This document shows, piece after piece, positions 33,677 to 45,686 of a DNA stretch of 64,000 nt. Position numbers and translations under genes: made by a program. The notes below the pieces were generated by a model. That model saw nothing but the letters and a program-made list of their open reading frames with translations. It was not told the DNA's origin and searched no databases. Each line of letters opens with the position of its first letter. Positions within the stretch are counted from its first letter, which is position 1. The stretch comes from Bryum argenteum (Eukaryota > Streptophyta > Bryopsida > Bryales > Bryaceae), in the NCBI GenBank assembly GCA_037043015.1, contig CM073321.1, forward strand, positions 41,064,420 through 41,128,419, in the 5' to 3' direction.

Positions 33677-35239
33677 GAGCTCGATGGTCTAATGAAGCTA
33701 CCAGTATCCGTCACAGGAATGATCGTTCACGGCCACGGAGATGTACGCTACGCGCATTACGGTCTAGATATTTTTGCACACGATTCAAATTATACGGTGG
33801 GCTCTTCTGCTAAGCTGCTCCGGGATATAGAGTTGCCACCAAAGTACTCTTCGAGGGAGCTTTTTGTTGGGTCGAGGTCGGCACCTATCTTTGATGTTGT
33901 TCTCTCAGGTGCGGAGACTTGCATATCATCACTCCGTCCAGCACTAGCTCTTCCACTTCGAGGGATTCCTCTTCCGCCAATTCTCAATGTTCACATGGAC
34001 AATGCAGCACGTGACAATAAGAATAGATGTGTATTTTGTTTTTGGTCTATCCTTGTTGCAAAGAAGATCTTCCAAGAGGTATACGTCAATTTCATGTTGG
34101 TTGGGCATACCCATGATGACATCGATGCAATGTTTGGGAGGTGGAGCATGTTGTTGAGGAAAGGCAATTTCCCCACTATTCCGTTACTCGTGAAATCTTT
34201 CATGGACGTGGAATCTATTCCCGATTTCCAGCCATCTCCCACCTTCTTGAAGAGGTGCCGGATTTTAAACGATTTATCGATGGGTTTATTAGGGATGGAG
34301 GGGAAGCACTTTCTGGTCATACAAAGGCACAACAATTCAAGTTTTTTGGATTCTACAGGTTGTCCCGTGATGAAGTACAAGGTTTCGTGCACAGCATAAG
34401 ATTGGTTGCCAAATGATACAACCCGGATTAAGTTGTGGAGAGAGGACTCGGAATGTTGTTGTTTGTGGCCACGTGGTGATCCAACTCCTACGACGCATCG
34501 TGCAATGAGGGGTGTGGAAGACATTGTAAAGGGCATATGTGGATTTATCAAGTACTGGGAGGCAATGTCTGATGAAGATAGAACTAGAGAGTATAGAAGA
34601 CGCTATGGACATCTTGCGTTCTATTGACGCGTTGTAAAGGCAGCATAAGAGGTTCCCATTGAACCATCGACAGTTCTTCGAGACGGATTTTGGCCATTAT
34701 CAAGAATAGATGCTACTTTGGAGGACCACTTTGGTGAAGATGGCGAACTTCGTGAGGAGTTTAGAGAGGATGAGTCCTATGTTGGAGAGATCCGAGATCG
34801 CCCTCAACCATCTTTTCATGTAGTTCGTGATGTTTATGAAGGATACTTTGTTGCTATTCGGCCTATTGATGGTGACTTGCGACCGATGTGGATTGCGCGA
34901 ACGTTGTCAGATCCGAACATAAACCCCGGGCAGCCAAATTGCAACCTTATTCAATTCTTTCGGCCTACATCGAGGGTTCGAGATGTGCAAGAGACCTACA
35001 ATGGATGGAATTTAGACAAAGGATTGCGTTGGAAGGTTGACGATACTCAACCTCCTTTGTGGGAGAATACAGCTTCATTGATGACTTCATGGAAGTCAAA
35101 GGTGAAGAAGGATACAACCGAGTGCACTTTAAAAATTCCGGTGGATCAAATTAAAGTCATTCACGATACTATAGTTGAATTTTCAATGCTTGAAGGTCTT
35201 ATATGTATTAAATTTGTATTTGTGTGTTGTAACAACTAA
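33677..35239 (+). pseudogene. DUF7869-type transposon-associated protein, decayed
   Basis: The protein has a block diagnostic of the plant DUF7869 family: ILNVHMDNAARDNKNR and FMLVGHTHDDIDAMFGRWS (33984-34145). The upstream part reads LPVSVTGMIVHGHGDVRYAH and DIFAHDSNYTVGS. The spaced Asp/Asn and HTHDDID motifs suggest an RNase H-like catalytic fold, but that is inference. Near 34220 the frame shifts to another (HLLEEVPDFKRFIDGF) and back again near 34340. In-frame stops follow at 34397, 34625 and 34646. The C-terminal part (34718-35239) has PMWIARTLSDPN and WKVDDTQPPLWE, the usual end of this family. The N-terminal part of the family is missing; an acceptor-like AAGG at about 33673-33676 suggests that an upstream exon is lost or lies beyond array P2. 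Confidence 0.7.
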
Positions 35240-35689
35240 ATAGTCATGGCTTTGTCTTACAACTTAGAAATATTAATCTTTTGTTTCAAACTCAGAAGAT
35301 TATAGGCATTTAAAAGTATAGAAGATATGTTAGACCAAATGATCTACAAGAATGTATGGTTTGGGATGTTGGTACTATTGATGGGGTGTGGAGTTTTTCA
35401 AGTTACTTAGCTTGCTTCGAGCAACACTTTTTTGTGGTACTGGATTTCATTTGAAATCAAAAGTACATTGTATGCATTTATGAAATTATATTTCTATGAA
35501 ATATTATAGTGTAGGTTTGTTCTTTCCGTTTAATACTTTTGTCGATTGATTTATGTAATTAGGAATGATAACATGTATTTAATTTGTTATAAAAGGTAGT
35601 AGTGGTAAGCACCACTGATGTTTATGTGCGTCATACATGTCACAATTAAGGGTACGTGGTTGGTTGGTAGCACAAATTTTCCTGCCCGC
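35240..35689. other. No gene seen
   Basis: AT-rich 3' flank of the DUF7869-type gene. Confidence 0.4.
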
Positions 35690-35825
35690 CGAAGCTCACT
35701 TAGCAGTACCAAGTCATGTGTATTTTAGCAGCTCAGACGAGTCCGATCAATATCGAACTTGGACCAACTTCGTTATATAGAGACTCCTTCTCATCCAACC
35801 ACTGAGCTCATGACTTGGTGTCCAT
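35690..35825 (-). repeat. tRNA-like SINE-type remnant, copy 1
   Basis: On the minus strand GAGCTCAGTGGTTGGATGA resembles a D-arm/A-box. About 45 bases later GGTCCAAGTTCGAT resembles a B-box. GGACTCGTCTGAGC follows and is shared with a second copy at 50700-50830. No full cloverleaf can be folded by eye, so it is not a working tRNA. Confidence 0.45.
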
Positions 35826-36423
35826 TTCAAAATTACTCCAACCTTTATATTAATCAATTGGAATTCCGACTTCAAAAGTCCACACTGCACAAGCTTTCTC
35901 CCATATTATACTATAAATTGAATGGAAACTTTAAGATTCATAACTTTCTAAGTTATTTGTGTACAACAAAACATCAATCAAAAACCTCTCAATTTCATTT
36001 TGAGAGGATTATTAACTCTAAAATTAATAAATATTGTGTTATTTGCTAAACCACGACATAGCGCACCATGGGTGTTAGACATGTCTGCACCTACAAACTA
36101 CAATGTCACTGTAACTAAACTTTGAATCACTCAGCACGCAAGTAGTAATATTCACAAAATCAGATTCTAAAATGTCACTTCCCCGTGAGTTGCACATGGG
36201 GAATGGGTGCATAGCCAAGCCGAGTCGTCCACTTTGTAAGCTCAACACTTGTTTCTCTAGCTCAAACTCCTGAACGCGCAGAAATGCCTCCCTACGCTCT
36301 AGTTTGTTGTAAGGTGAATCTTGAATGCTCTGCTGCTCAGGTAAACCCTTCTAGTCAGATTTTAACCTAGCCGCAGTCTTGGTGTAGAAGTCCAATGTCA
36401 TTTTCTACTTGCATAACTTTTCC
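35826..36423. other. No gene seen
   Basis: Flank of the gag-only LTR element. The last bases, TTTCCT (36419-36424), may be its target-site duplication. Confidence 0.4.
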
Positions 36424-37820
36424 TCCATCCAACTGACTCACGTATTAGTTATTGAATATCTAGATAGAATATACATTTGATTATAGTAGTTTGTGTGGTT
36501 TCTTTAGAATAAATGCATTAAATTGGAATTTATAGACTTAGGCTCAAAAGTTATTAGAATGATTATGAAAAGCATTGAGTATGGCAATTTAGTGACGATT
36601 ACATGATCGTATATTAGGAAGGATAACTAAATAATTGGAATTGAAGAATATTAGATGTTAGGTAATATTAGAGTTATAGGTAGATAGGTAATTGAGAAAG
36701 CAACAAAGTAAGAAGGAATTTGAAAGAGGACAATTCTACTCTCATGTTTCCCCCTCTCCCCTCATCTTTTCTTTGGTGTCCTATTTCTTTTTCTCTCTCA
36801 TTTTCTTTCCACTTTGTCTCTCACTTCTTGGCTAGGGTTTGCTAGTTTTTTGACTCTCTTGTTTTTAGATGTGTGTGTGTGAGTAGAGATGCTTCTAGGG
36901 TTGTAGCTATGAAGATTTGAAATGTATGACCTAATATAAGAAGAAAATATGCAAGTAGGAGGTGTGGAGTTGTTGAATGTGGGTGTGAGTGTGGGTAGGT
37001 TAGGGTAGGGTAGAAGATAGGAGAGTGGATTTCCCGACCAAGATCTGGATCTGCCAACTTTGGGAAGGTGTAGCATATGACTGGGGACAAGTTTGAGCCA
37101 ACCCTTGGAAGGAGAGGAGCGTCTTGAAGCCAGCCTTCTGACCAGCCCAAGCACGCGGTCATAAGAGCAGCGACGGGAGAGCTATGGCGGATTTCTCCCA
37201 AGAGGACTTCACCGGCTTGCGGCGGACGGCGAGAAGAGGCGGCGCTGACTTGAAGAACGATTTCTATCAGTAGGAGAAAAATTTTAGCTAGCCCTTTGGA
37301 AGAGAGGAGCGCCTTGAAGCCAGCTTTCCAATGAGCTTAGGCTTTCTCTTTTTGGATCATAGACGGAGGAATGGTGATCGATTAAGTGAAAGCATGTCTA
37401 CTGTGGAGGGCAAATGGAAGGCCTAACTTTGAGGCCGCATAACTCAAGTTTTAGGAAGAACCTCCAGATATGCTTTTAGATTTAAGTACATCATCAAGCT
37501 AGCTCTTTGTTGACTCCTAGATTGCCTCAAGAAGAGTAAGAACAAGGGAGATACGACCATTTTAGTGGACAAGGGTCCAGCTGAGGTTGGACCCCAATTG
37601 TACTTCTTCTTCCTCCATTGTTTTTTTTGTGATTTTCATTGCATTGATCATGTGTTGGTGGTTGCGTGATGGTGAATTATGGGTATACATGAATGCATGC
37701 TATAATTTCATTCTCTTAGAGGTTTGGAGTCCATTGCTTGGAAGGGCTAGGTTAGTGTGTCTACACTTACAAACGGCCCAACTCTATGGCTTTTCTTCCC
37801 ATAGGTTGAATTGCTCATAG
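36424..37820 (+). repeat. Left LTR of the gag-only element
   Basis: About 1.4 kb, ending GAATTGCTCATAG. It aligns by eye along its whole length with the three pieces of the right LTR. The ends are not clear TG...CA, so borders may be off by up to about 10 bp. The reverse-strand ORFs at 36798-37201 lie inside it and recur in the right LTR; they are probably not genes. Confidence 0.8.
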
Positions 37821-37825
37821 AATTT

Positions 37826-37843
37826 AGTGCGTCTGCCGGGAGA
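37826..37843 (+). promoter_or_regulatory. Possible primer-binding region of the gag-only element
   Basis: Just inside the left LTR the sequence reads AGTGCGTCTGCCGGGAGA. It resembles the GGCGCCGTCTGCCGGGA-type start of plant gypsy internal regions, with the first bases changed. This supports a gypsy origin. Confidence 0.4.
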
Positions 37844-39627
37844 GAGTGTTTACTTACGTGTGGTACAAGCTTTGTGAAATGATTTTGTAAGAGTAGATTG
37901 GAGCAGGGAGCATCAAGTTGTGTGTTGCTTTGTGTTTGTGTTTTCATTTCAATTGCAATTGTGGGTTGGGCGTTTTGTGGGTGTTGTTGCCTTTGTGAGT
38001 AGCTCACGACATTACGTCGTGAGTGTAAAGGGGATTGTGCCACCATTGTTGGGTGGGGCTCCTTTGGTGTTGTATTAGTCGCTTTTCTTTATTAGGTCGT
38101 GGTTTATGTATGACGGTGAGGTCGGATTAGTGGCCGACGGGACCGTTTATGTCGTTTGAAATTGGGGGAATTGGGAGTGATGCCCCTAGGATCCTAAGAG
38201 CTTGTGGATGCAGGTTGAACATACAGGTTGCCCTTCATCCGTCCATCACATCTTTTGTCGTCCATCTATGTGTGAAGTTAAGAAAAAAATTTAAATTCTT
38301 GTAAACCTTTCATTGATCCGGTAACCCAAGTGGGAAATTAGAAGTGGATTGGGTGATGCCGCCCATTTAAGAACCGGCACGAGGTTCTTGATTGGACTCC
38401 ACTTCCAAGACGTGCACCAATACGGTAAGGGGCAGAGGATTATTTGTTCATGAATGTAGTAAGGCATTAGGTTGTAATTTTCACTCACCAAGAAGGAAGG
38501 TATGGACTTCGTCTGCTGAAATCTTCTTAGAGAGGTGTGTTTTGGCCTTTTAAGTCATCCAAACACTTAATTGAACCCAAAAATTGCACTTGTTGGTAGA
38601 TGTATTGCCTTTGCTTGGTTTTCCACTTAAACTTATGGAAGATTGGAGTATAAAATGAATATAGAGGCAATTATAAGGTGGAAGTAGGTAGGAGGGTCTT
38701 GAGTTTGAAAGTAGTGTGTGAGGCTTGTACAAAAGTTGATCATTTCAAAAGAGTTGTGTGATTATGAGGAAACAAGGGTAGAAGGCAAGGCTACCGTTTC
38801 CTTCCTTATTTTGCAAAACATATGATCATGACTGGATTAAGATAACTTTGATTCAAAATTGCACACTTTATTCGAACTCCCCGGACCTTAACTCTTATCT
38901 TTGCTACCTCCTTTCCATTGCAAGTCTAGGAGACACAATTTTGCATTGATGATTATTTTTGAGTTTGGAGTGACTTTCTATTAATAGTAATCTAGACCTT
39001 GTACCCAAATACTCTTGTATGATCCAAGTGAGCGATGGGTGATTGATGATTCTAAACCTTGTTAAGAAACCATTAGAATGAGTAAAATTTGTGGCGCCTT
39101 TGAATGAAGTTGGCAGTAGAAGCATGAGGTCTTGAAACCTTGACTTGGCTATATTTAGTATTCTGGACCTCCAACCTTTCATTGCATTTCTTCAACTTTT
39201 GGGTGAAAAAGTCCTTGTAGTCATCTTCTTGCTCCGGTGATGAAAGAATTGGCTTGGTTACAAAAATTTAGTTTAGGTCAAACCTTGGAGTAGCCCAATT
39301 AGCACCCAAAGAATGACATGGATAGTACTTCCAAATGGTGACTACTCGATCATAATGCCCTCAATGCCAACTTCCACACAATAGAAAAGAAGAGACAATT
39401 AAGGAGAGAAAATCAAGCTCAATAGGTGGAAGAAATAGAGAACCATTTCCAATTCCCATTATTGCTACAAAACGATCTGAAGAGGAGTCCATGTATATTA
39501 TAAAGCCAAATGATACAATAGTGAAATTAAGAGAATTTTTTCTATGGATTGATATAGTGAGATGAATGCAATGATGGCATCTCGTGGATTGCCATTCGTG
39601 ATGCCTCAAAACTTGATACCATGACCA
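37844..39627. other. Untranslated leader of the gag-only element; no gene seen
   Basis: Internal sequence between the left LTR and gag. Short ORFs on either strand carry no motif. Confidence 0.5.
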
Positions 39628-41325
39628 ATGCCAAATCATATGCCTAAGTTCTCAGGGATGCCACATGAAAACGCTCTTACACACATTGAGCGTTATATTG
39701 AAATTCTTCTTATAAATATGATCCCTGAGGAAGCTTATAGATTGGTGTGGTTTTCAACTACATTAGAGGGCCAATCCTATGATTGGTTACTCTCACATCG
39801 TACTTGTCCGTTTTCGACTTGGTCAACTCTTCGATTTGCTTTCTTAAGGCAATTCCATGATATGCCTTCATTTCCAATTGCACCTTTGAGAGATCAATCT
39901 TATGTCTTCACCAATGATTATCCCACTTATCGAGACTCTAGATTCATTGTTCCTCAATACATGTCGTATAGACAACCGGAGTCTTCCAGATTTGCAGAAA
40001 TGGAGAGAAAGCTTGAAGAAACAATTAGATATGTTGGAGACCAAATTGCCGTGGCTATTGGTGCAAATTCAGTCCATACACCTCCTTATCTATATGAGAC
40101 TAACAATTTCTCTACTGATACATGGTGTAGAAATTGCAACCTTGATGGCCATAGTGAGTTATCTTGCCAATTTCCAAGACCCCAAGATCAATATGTGGCT
40201 TCCGAATCTTGTTTTTATCAGTCATACCAACTAACTGAGGTTCAACAAGCTTCTTATGTGAGCTCTAGACCTATACAACCAATTCTCCAAGATATCACGC
40301 AAGGGCATATTTCTTCCTATTTCTTGGTGTGCAACCAAATATATTGTCCTCCACCGTTAGTTATTGATCCAACTATTGAGCCAAGTTCTAGCAATGTGAG
40401 TTTTCAATACCACATGGACATTGACCCACCTCATCCCACCATGCTAGAATCCTTGACTACCACACTCGTGGAGGTCTCACAATTTCCCCAAATTGAGAAA
40501 ATTATGCATCCTAAGGCCATTGAAACACTGACCTGTGCACCTACATCTAGTTATGATTTGAGTGACGAACAAGAGGCTAGTATAACCATTGATAACATTG
40601 AGAATCCAACCATAGTTTCTATTGATCAAAATCCACCCATGCAACATGCTATAGCATCGGTGGATGAGCTAGAGTTGAATACCGTCTCACGAGAGATAAT
40701 CCTTGAGAAAGATAACTTTGATGCTCAAACCATGGAGAATCCTTTAAATGATCACACCTTGGAAATTCTTTATGAGTCTTCACTAGATCACGATTCTATA
40801 TATGAGGCTCCTCTACAAGAGCCATTTGGGAAGGAAGGAGACTATGTCCGCCAAGCGTTAGGACCTTTGAGAATTGACAATACTGAGACTATGAGCTTCT
40901 TATATCTAACATTGACTATGGAGATAGATCCTATCGAATTGATTCCGGGTATGTATGACTGTGAAAGTGATGGTGAAATTACTCTATGTATCCAAGGGCA
41001 CCTCAAAGACCATGAGACTTCTATAGTCCAACTGGTAAATGTGATTACCACAACGTATTTGGAGAGAGACTATATCAATGTTGATCTCAAATCTCTAACG
41101 TGGTTTGATGAGATTGAATATGAGGTTATGTATGGTTTGGAGATTGAAGGTAATCAACCGCATGGATTAGAATGGTTGGTAGACATGTCCTTGAGGGGTG
41201 AAGATTCTTGGGTTATGACAATTCAAGTTCAAGGAATAAAAAAGAGATGGAGAAAGACACGTATGAGATCTATGATACATTGGCATGGTTTCTTAAGGAC
41301 ATCAAGAGTATACCTCCCGACATAA
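39628..41325 (+). CDS. Retrotransposon gag protein with CCHC zinc knuckle
   Basis: The 565-codon frame is intact. Gag forms the particle that packages element RNA. The N-terminus matches the plant retrotransposon gag core: MPKFSGMPHENALTHIERYI, YRLVWFSTTLEGQSYDWLLS and STLRFAFLRQFHD (residues about 5-78). A coiled segment (residues about 120-140) precedes a zinc knuckle at about residues 167-180, CRNCNLDGHSELSC (CX2CX4HX4C). The remaining 380 residues are acidic and low in recognisable domains. A second ORF in another frame (41208-41645) overlaps the end and has regular-looking sequence, such as RFENTLKFKRRQFQFPSYCR; it may be a continuation after a frameshift. No pol follows: the right LTR starts about 75 bp after that ORF. 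The intact frame suggests recent activity or selection on gag. Confidence 0.85.
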   Translation: MPNHMPKFSGMPHENALTHIERYIEILLINMIPEEAYRLVWFSTTLEGQSYDWLLSHRTCPFSTWSTLRFAFLRQFHDMPSFPIAPLRDQSYVFTNDYPTYRDSRFIVPQYMSYRQPESSRFAEMERKLEETIRYVGDQIAVAIGANSVHTPPYLYETNNFSTDTWCRNCNLDGHSELSCQFPRPQDQYVASESCFYQSYQLTEVQQASYVSSRPIQPILQDITQGHISSYFLVCNQIYCPPPLVIDPTIEPSSSNVSFQYHMDIDPPHPTMLESLTTTLVEVSQFPQIEKIMHPKAIETLTCAPTSSYDLSDEQEASITIDNIENPTIVSIDQNPPMQHAIASVDELELNTVSREIILEKDNFDAQTMENPLNDHTLEILYESSLDHDSIYEAPLQEPFGKEGDYVRQALGPLRIDNTETMSFLYLTLTMEIDPIELIPGMYDCESDGEITLCIQGHLKDHETSIVQLVNVITTTYLERDYINVDLKSLTWFDEIEYEVMYGLEIEGNQPHGLEWLVDMSLRGEDSWVMTIQVQGIKKRWRKTRMRSMIHWHGFLRTSRVYLPT

Positions 41326-41720
41326 TACATCTTCTTGACAATCTAACATTGAGGAGATTTGAGAACACGCTCAAGTTCAAAAGAAGGCAATTTCAGTTTC
41401 CTTCTTATTGTAGGGTCAAAATCAGACATCTCCTTGAGATTGAAAAAACCTTGGTTCATTTCACCGTTCAAGATAGATGGCCAATTTTTATACCAACGAG
41501 GAAGTACATGAGCATAATTGTGCCATTGATAGGAGGACAATGGCTAGGTCCTCAACACAAGACACTTTTCCAAGACATAGTGGAGAAAGATTTTGATCAA
41601 AATGCAAGACATACCATGTGTAACCGTGTTTGTCCAATGGACTGACTCTTGCCTACGAGCTTCAAGACTCTAGGCCTGTTGCATTCTTACAAATGCCCCG
41701 CAGATGGCCGACACCTATGA

Positions 41721-42471
41721 GCCATCCAAATGACTCACGTATTAGTTATTGAATATCTAGATAGAATATACATTTGATTATAGTAGTTTGTGTGGTTTCT
41801 TTAGAATAAATGCATTAAATTGGAATTTATAGATTTAGGCTCAAAAGTTATTAGAATGATTATGAAAAGCATTGAGTATGGCAATTTAGTGACGATTACA
41901 TGATCGTATATTAGGAAGGATAACTAAATAATTGGAATTGAAGAATATTAGATGTTAGGTAATATTAGAGTTATAGGTAGATAGGTAATTGAGAAAGCAA
42001 CAAAGTAAGAAGGAATTTGAAAGAGGACAATTCTACTCTCATGTTTCCCCCTCTCCTCTCATCTTTTCTTTGGTGTCCTATTTCTTTTTCTCTCTCATTT
42101 TCTTTCCACTTCGTCTCTCACTTCTTGGCTAGGGTTTGCTAGTTTTTTGACTCTCTTGTTTTTAGATGTGTGTGTGTGAGTAGAGATGCTTCTAGGGTTG
42201 TAGCTATGAAGATTTGAAATGTATGACCTAATATAAGAAGAAAATATGCAAGTAGGAGGTGTGGAGTTGTTGAATGTGGGTGTGAGTGTGGGTAGGTTAG
42301 GGTAGAAGATAGGAGAGTGGATTTCCCGACCAAGATCTGGATCTGCCAACTTTGGGAAGGTGTAGCATATGACTGGGGACAAGTTTGAGCCAACCCTTGG
42401 AAGGAGAGGAGCGTCTTGAAGCCAGCCTTCTGACCAGCCCAAGCACTCGGTCATAAGAGGAGCAACGGGGG
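41721..42471 (+). repeat. Right LTR of the gag-only element, first part
   Basis: Matches 36424-37160 almost base for base from TGACTCACGTATTAG (41731) to the copia insertion at 42471. The rest of the LTR resumes at 47384 and 51291. Confidence 0.85.
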
Positions 42472-42649
42472 TGTTAGAGGAAAACGAGATGAAGAGATGG
42501 AAGCATGTTTTTGTATATTGATTAATGTGAGAGAAAAAGATACAATAGTTTTATGTTCTTGAGAACAGCCGTGAGTGTTCATAGTATCAAGAGGTACAAC
42601 TGTACATGTCATGATCTGATGCTAAGCTGTATAATCTAATCATGTAACA
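42472..42649 (-). repeat. Copia LTR, left copy (178 bp)
   Basis: Starts TGTTAGAGG and ends CATGTAACA, with a TGTTA/TAACA inverted repeat. At 178 bp it is short even for copia elements. Confidence 0.93.
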
Positions 42650-42661
42650 CTCCTCCTCCAG
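42650..42661 (-). promoter_or_regulatory. Polypurine tract of the copia element
   Basis: On the minus strand CTGGAGGAGGAG lies directly before the LTR. This is where plus-strand DNA synthesis is primed. Confidence 0.8.
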
Positions 42662-43071
42662 CTGCATCAGGAGAATTGTCTTCTGTGAACAGGTTTGATG
42701 ACTTGTTCTCGCTCCCCCTGCATCAAAGAAGTCAAGTGAGACCTTGAGCACTCGCACAGGCAAGATGCTTGATCTGAAGGAGTGACTCGTGAGAATATCT
42801 GCCCACATCTCCGAAGTAGGAGTGAATTCCAGTTTTAAAACATTAGAGTCAACGTGAGTACGAATGAAATGGAACTTGATGTCGATATGCTTAGTTCGTT
42901 CATGATACTTTGGATTTTGCGCAAGGCTGATGCACAATTGATTATCACAGCAGAGTGTACTCGGTAGATGAACAGGGTAGCGCTATTTGGCCAGCAATGC
43001 TTGAAGCCACAATAACTCCTTAGTTGCAGTGGCAACAACTACATACTCCGCCTCCGTGGACGAAAGGGCGA

Positions 43072-43540
43072 CTACAGGTTGCTTCTTGCTCTGCCAAGAG
43101 AGTAGATTGCGATTGAGCTGAAATAGGTACTAGAGGTGGACTTACGGGAATCAACATCCCCTGCCCAATCCGCATCAGTCCAGCCAAGAATTGTGTGTCC
43201 TGCAATTTTAGAAGGAGTGTAGTGATAGACTAAGCTCCAAGCACAAGTGTGCTTGAGATATCGGAAGATGCGTTTGATGGCATTCCAATGGCGAGGTCCA
43301 GGATTTGCCATAAACTGGGCAAGGTGACTCACAGGAAAGGCCAGGTCAAAACGGTAGCAGGTAACAAGCCATTGGAGGCAGCCAATTGCTTAAGCGTAGG
43401 GTGTAGAGGCCATCAAAGCTTCTTCTTCTGGTATGAGGTTTTCGGCTTCATCGCGAGAGAAGCGAACGCCAGCTTCAAGCGGGGTGGTAACCGGCTTGCT
43501 GTCGGCCATTTTGAACTTCAGAAGTAGCTCACCAATGTAC
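43072..43540 (-). pseudogene. Copia RNase H region
   Basis: RNase H removes the RNA template. The frame of the RT continues after its TAA with VSHLAQFMANPGPRHW, AIKRIFRYLKHT and TILGWTDADWAGDVDSRKST, the typical copia RNase H signature with its Asp residues. Two or three stops break it, one near 43390 and one at 43072. Weakly readable sequence continues in another frame to about 42835. Confidence 0.85.
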
Positions 43541-43545
43541 TTATC

Positions 43546-44712
43546 TTAGGATAAGGTAAGCGTCCGAGTTGTAGGATTTCGTTGGACCTTAATTCCCAAG
43601 AGGTATTCGACTTCGCGATTGTCAAGCATGGCAAACCGCTGAGAAAATATCGCCTTGTGTGTCGACAAATAGTGGAGGTTGTCAGAGACAAGGAGTAGGT
43701 CGTCGACATAGAGGACAAGTATGATGAAAGACAAATTTGAAGCTTTATAATACACATTTGTAACAGAGTTGCATCGCATGAAAGCTTGGCTGAGCAGAAA
43801 GTCGTCAAACAGCTTGTACCAGATGCGGGGAGCTTGCTTTAGCCCGTACAATGATTTGTGCAAGCGGCACACTTGAGTGTCACAACCGGGTTTAATGAAG
43901 CCTTCACGCTGAGAAACATAAATCTCTTCTTTCAGGTCACCATTTAGAAACGTTGTTTTCACGTCCATCTGGTGAGCATGGAGATCATGTAGTGCTGTGA
44001 GAGCAAGCAGGAGGCGTAAAGACGTGAGTTTGATGACCGGAGAGAAGGTCTCTTCATAGTCGACACCAGGATGTTGAGAGAAGCCACGAGCGACGAATCG
44101 GGCTTTGTAACGCGCAAGTGTACCGTCGGCGTTGTACTTGCGCCGGAATAACCACTTGGAGCTGACCACAGAGCGATTGGGAGGACATTCAACCAACGTC
44201 CAAGTTTTGTTGGCGATTAGAGAGTCATATTTGGCGATTATGGCGTCATGCCAGTGAGCAGCTTCAGGGCTGGAGAGAGCAGCGGAAACAGTAGCAGGTT
44301 CAGCAACTTGAGCTGAGAGCGCAAAGGCAAAGAGACTTTTATTGTGAAATTGGGCGGATTGCCATTGTCCTTTGGTAGAGCGAGTAGATCGTTGGGTTGG
44401 ATTGGTGTGACAATGAGCTGAAGGTGAACTAACTCCATGTGGTCGTCGAGTTGGAGTGTGAGCTGGTGTTGAAGGGGTAGGATTTGGCATGATAGGTTTC
44501 TCCGTCAAAGGTGTCGAATCAACCGATGAACCACTTGAAGAACCAATCGATGGAGCTGGTGGAGCAGCAAATAGTGTCAGGGCTGTCTGTTGAGCAGGAA
44601 GGAGAAGGCTTGATTCAGGGATTGCATAAAGTGCAGTGGGATTTGAGAGGAACTCCGATGTGGACGTAAGGTCACTGTCGGAAGTGAGAAAAGAGTCTTC
44701 GTCAAAGATCAC
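43546..44712 (-). CDS. Copia reverse transcriptase
   Basis: An open frame of 388 codons encodes the RVT_2-type reverse transcriptase. After a Ser/Pro-rich linker (residues 1-120) come WHDAIIAKYDSLIANKTW, KWLFRRKYNADG, ARFVARGFSQHPGVDYEETF, QMDVKTTFLNGDL, SLYGLKQAPRIW and the catalytic LYVDDLLLVS. The active-site Asp residues are present, so this domain could still be active. A TGA at 44755 separates it from the integrase and a TAA at 43546 from RNase H; both are in the same frame. It is the least damaged part of the polyprotein. Confidence 0.92.
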   Translation of the reverse strand: MIFDEDSFLTSDSDLTSTSEFLSNPTALYAIPESSLLLPAQQTALTLFAAPPAPSIGSSSGSSVDSTPLTEKPIMPNPTPSTPAHTPTRRPHGVSSPSAHCHTNPTQRSTRSTKGQWQSAQFHNKSLFAFALSAQVAEPATVSAALSSPEAAHWHDAIIAKYDSLIANKTWTLVECPPNRSVVSSKWLFRRKYNADGTLARYKARFVARGFSQHPGVDYEETFSPVIKLTSLRLLLALTALHDLHAHQMDVKTTFLNGDLKEEIYVSQREGFIKPGCDTQVCRLHKSLYGLKQAPRIWYKLFDDFLLSQAFMRCNSVTNVYYKASNLSFIILVLYVDDLLLVSDNLHYLSTHKAIFSQRFAMLDNREVEYLLGIKVQRNPTTRTLTLS

Positions 44713-44754
44713 ATCTTTGCTGGTAAGAAGTTGTTTAGTTGAGGGGTCATATAA

Positions 44755-45686
44755 TCAGTAGCGTTTGACACCGATTGGAGCTCCATAGCCCACAAATATA
44801 CAAGGTGTTGCTTTTGATTCCAGCTTTCTTTGTTGATCATCACGAATATGACAGAATGCAGCGCACCCAAAGATTCTCAGATGACTGACGTTGGGTTTTG
44901 TGCCTGTCCAGAGTTCGTGCGGTGTAGAGTTCATCAAGGCTGAAGTTGAGCAGCAATTTTGAAGATAGCATGTTGTATGCACAACTTCAGCCCAATAAGA
45001 GTTGGGTAAGTTCGCAGCACGCAGCATACTTCTCGCAGACTCGACAAGGGTGCGATTTCTTCGTTTGGCAACACCATTCTGAGAAGGAGTATAAGGATTG
45101 GTCAAGTGTCTCTGAATTCCATGTTCGGAACAATACTTGATAAATTTGTTCGAAGTAAATTCTCCTCCGTTGTCGGATCGTAGAATCAAGTCTTCTGCCC
45201 CGTTTGGTTTTCAACGAGGGCTTTGTACTCCAAAAAATATTGGAAGGTGTCAGATTTCTTGTGGAGAAAGTAAATGAAAGTATAACGAGAATAATCGTCC
45301 ACAAAGATTAGGAAATACTTGGAGCCTCCTAGGGAGGTAGTTTGCATAGGTCCACAGAGATTTGTGTGGACCAAGGCAAGCAATACTGTGGCGCGAGTAG
45401 CAGGGCCTTTGTGAGAGGGTGTCAGGTGTTGTTTCCCCAAAGCACAATTTACACAAAGCAAAGGAGTTGGCTTCAAAGGTGGTAAACCTGTAACAATGGT
45501 TGTGGTATTCAAGTCACGCAGAGAGCGGATATTGAGGTGGCCTAGTCGATAGTACCACTTCAAGGTGAGTGAATCGGCTTGAGTAAGTACTGTTCTACTC
45601 GTTGTGAGAGCATTACTTTCAACATTGTTGTTGATGCCGATTTCCAAAGAAAACAAATCATTATTTTTGGAGAGATGAATAGACAA
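44755..45686 (-). pseudogene. Copia integrase, catalytic residues lost
   Basis: The first part (45686-45186) has the zinc-binding region, LGHLNIRSLRDL and CVNCALGKQHL. VHTNLCGPM follows, where the first catalytic Asp is Asn, then YFLIFVDDYSRY. After a frameshift near 45188 the second part has LRSDNGGEF with its Asp kept, and NGVAKRRNRTL, where the catalytic Glu is Lys. The C-terminal part ends IRDDQQRKLESKATPCIFVG, as usual. With two of three DDE residues changed, this integrase cannot work as encoded. Confidence 0.9.

Noticed and set aside
35750-35815. Working tRNA gene
   Set aside because: A-box and B-box likenesses are present, but acceptor and T stems do not pair well by eye.
36798-37201. 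Reverse-strand ORFs of about 120 codons, repeated at 42095-42454
   Set aside because: They recur only because both lie in LTR copies of the gag-only element, and no domain is visible.
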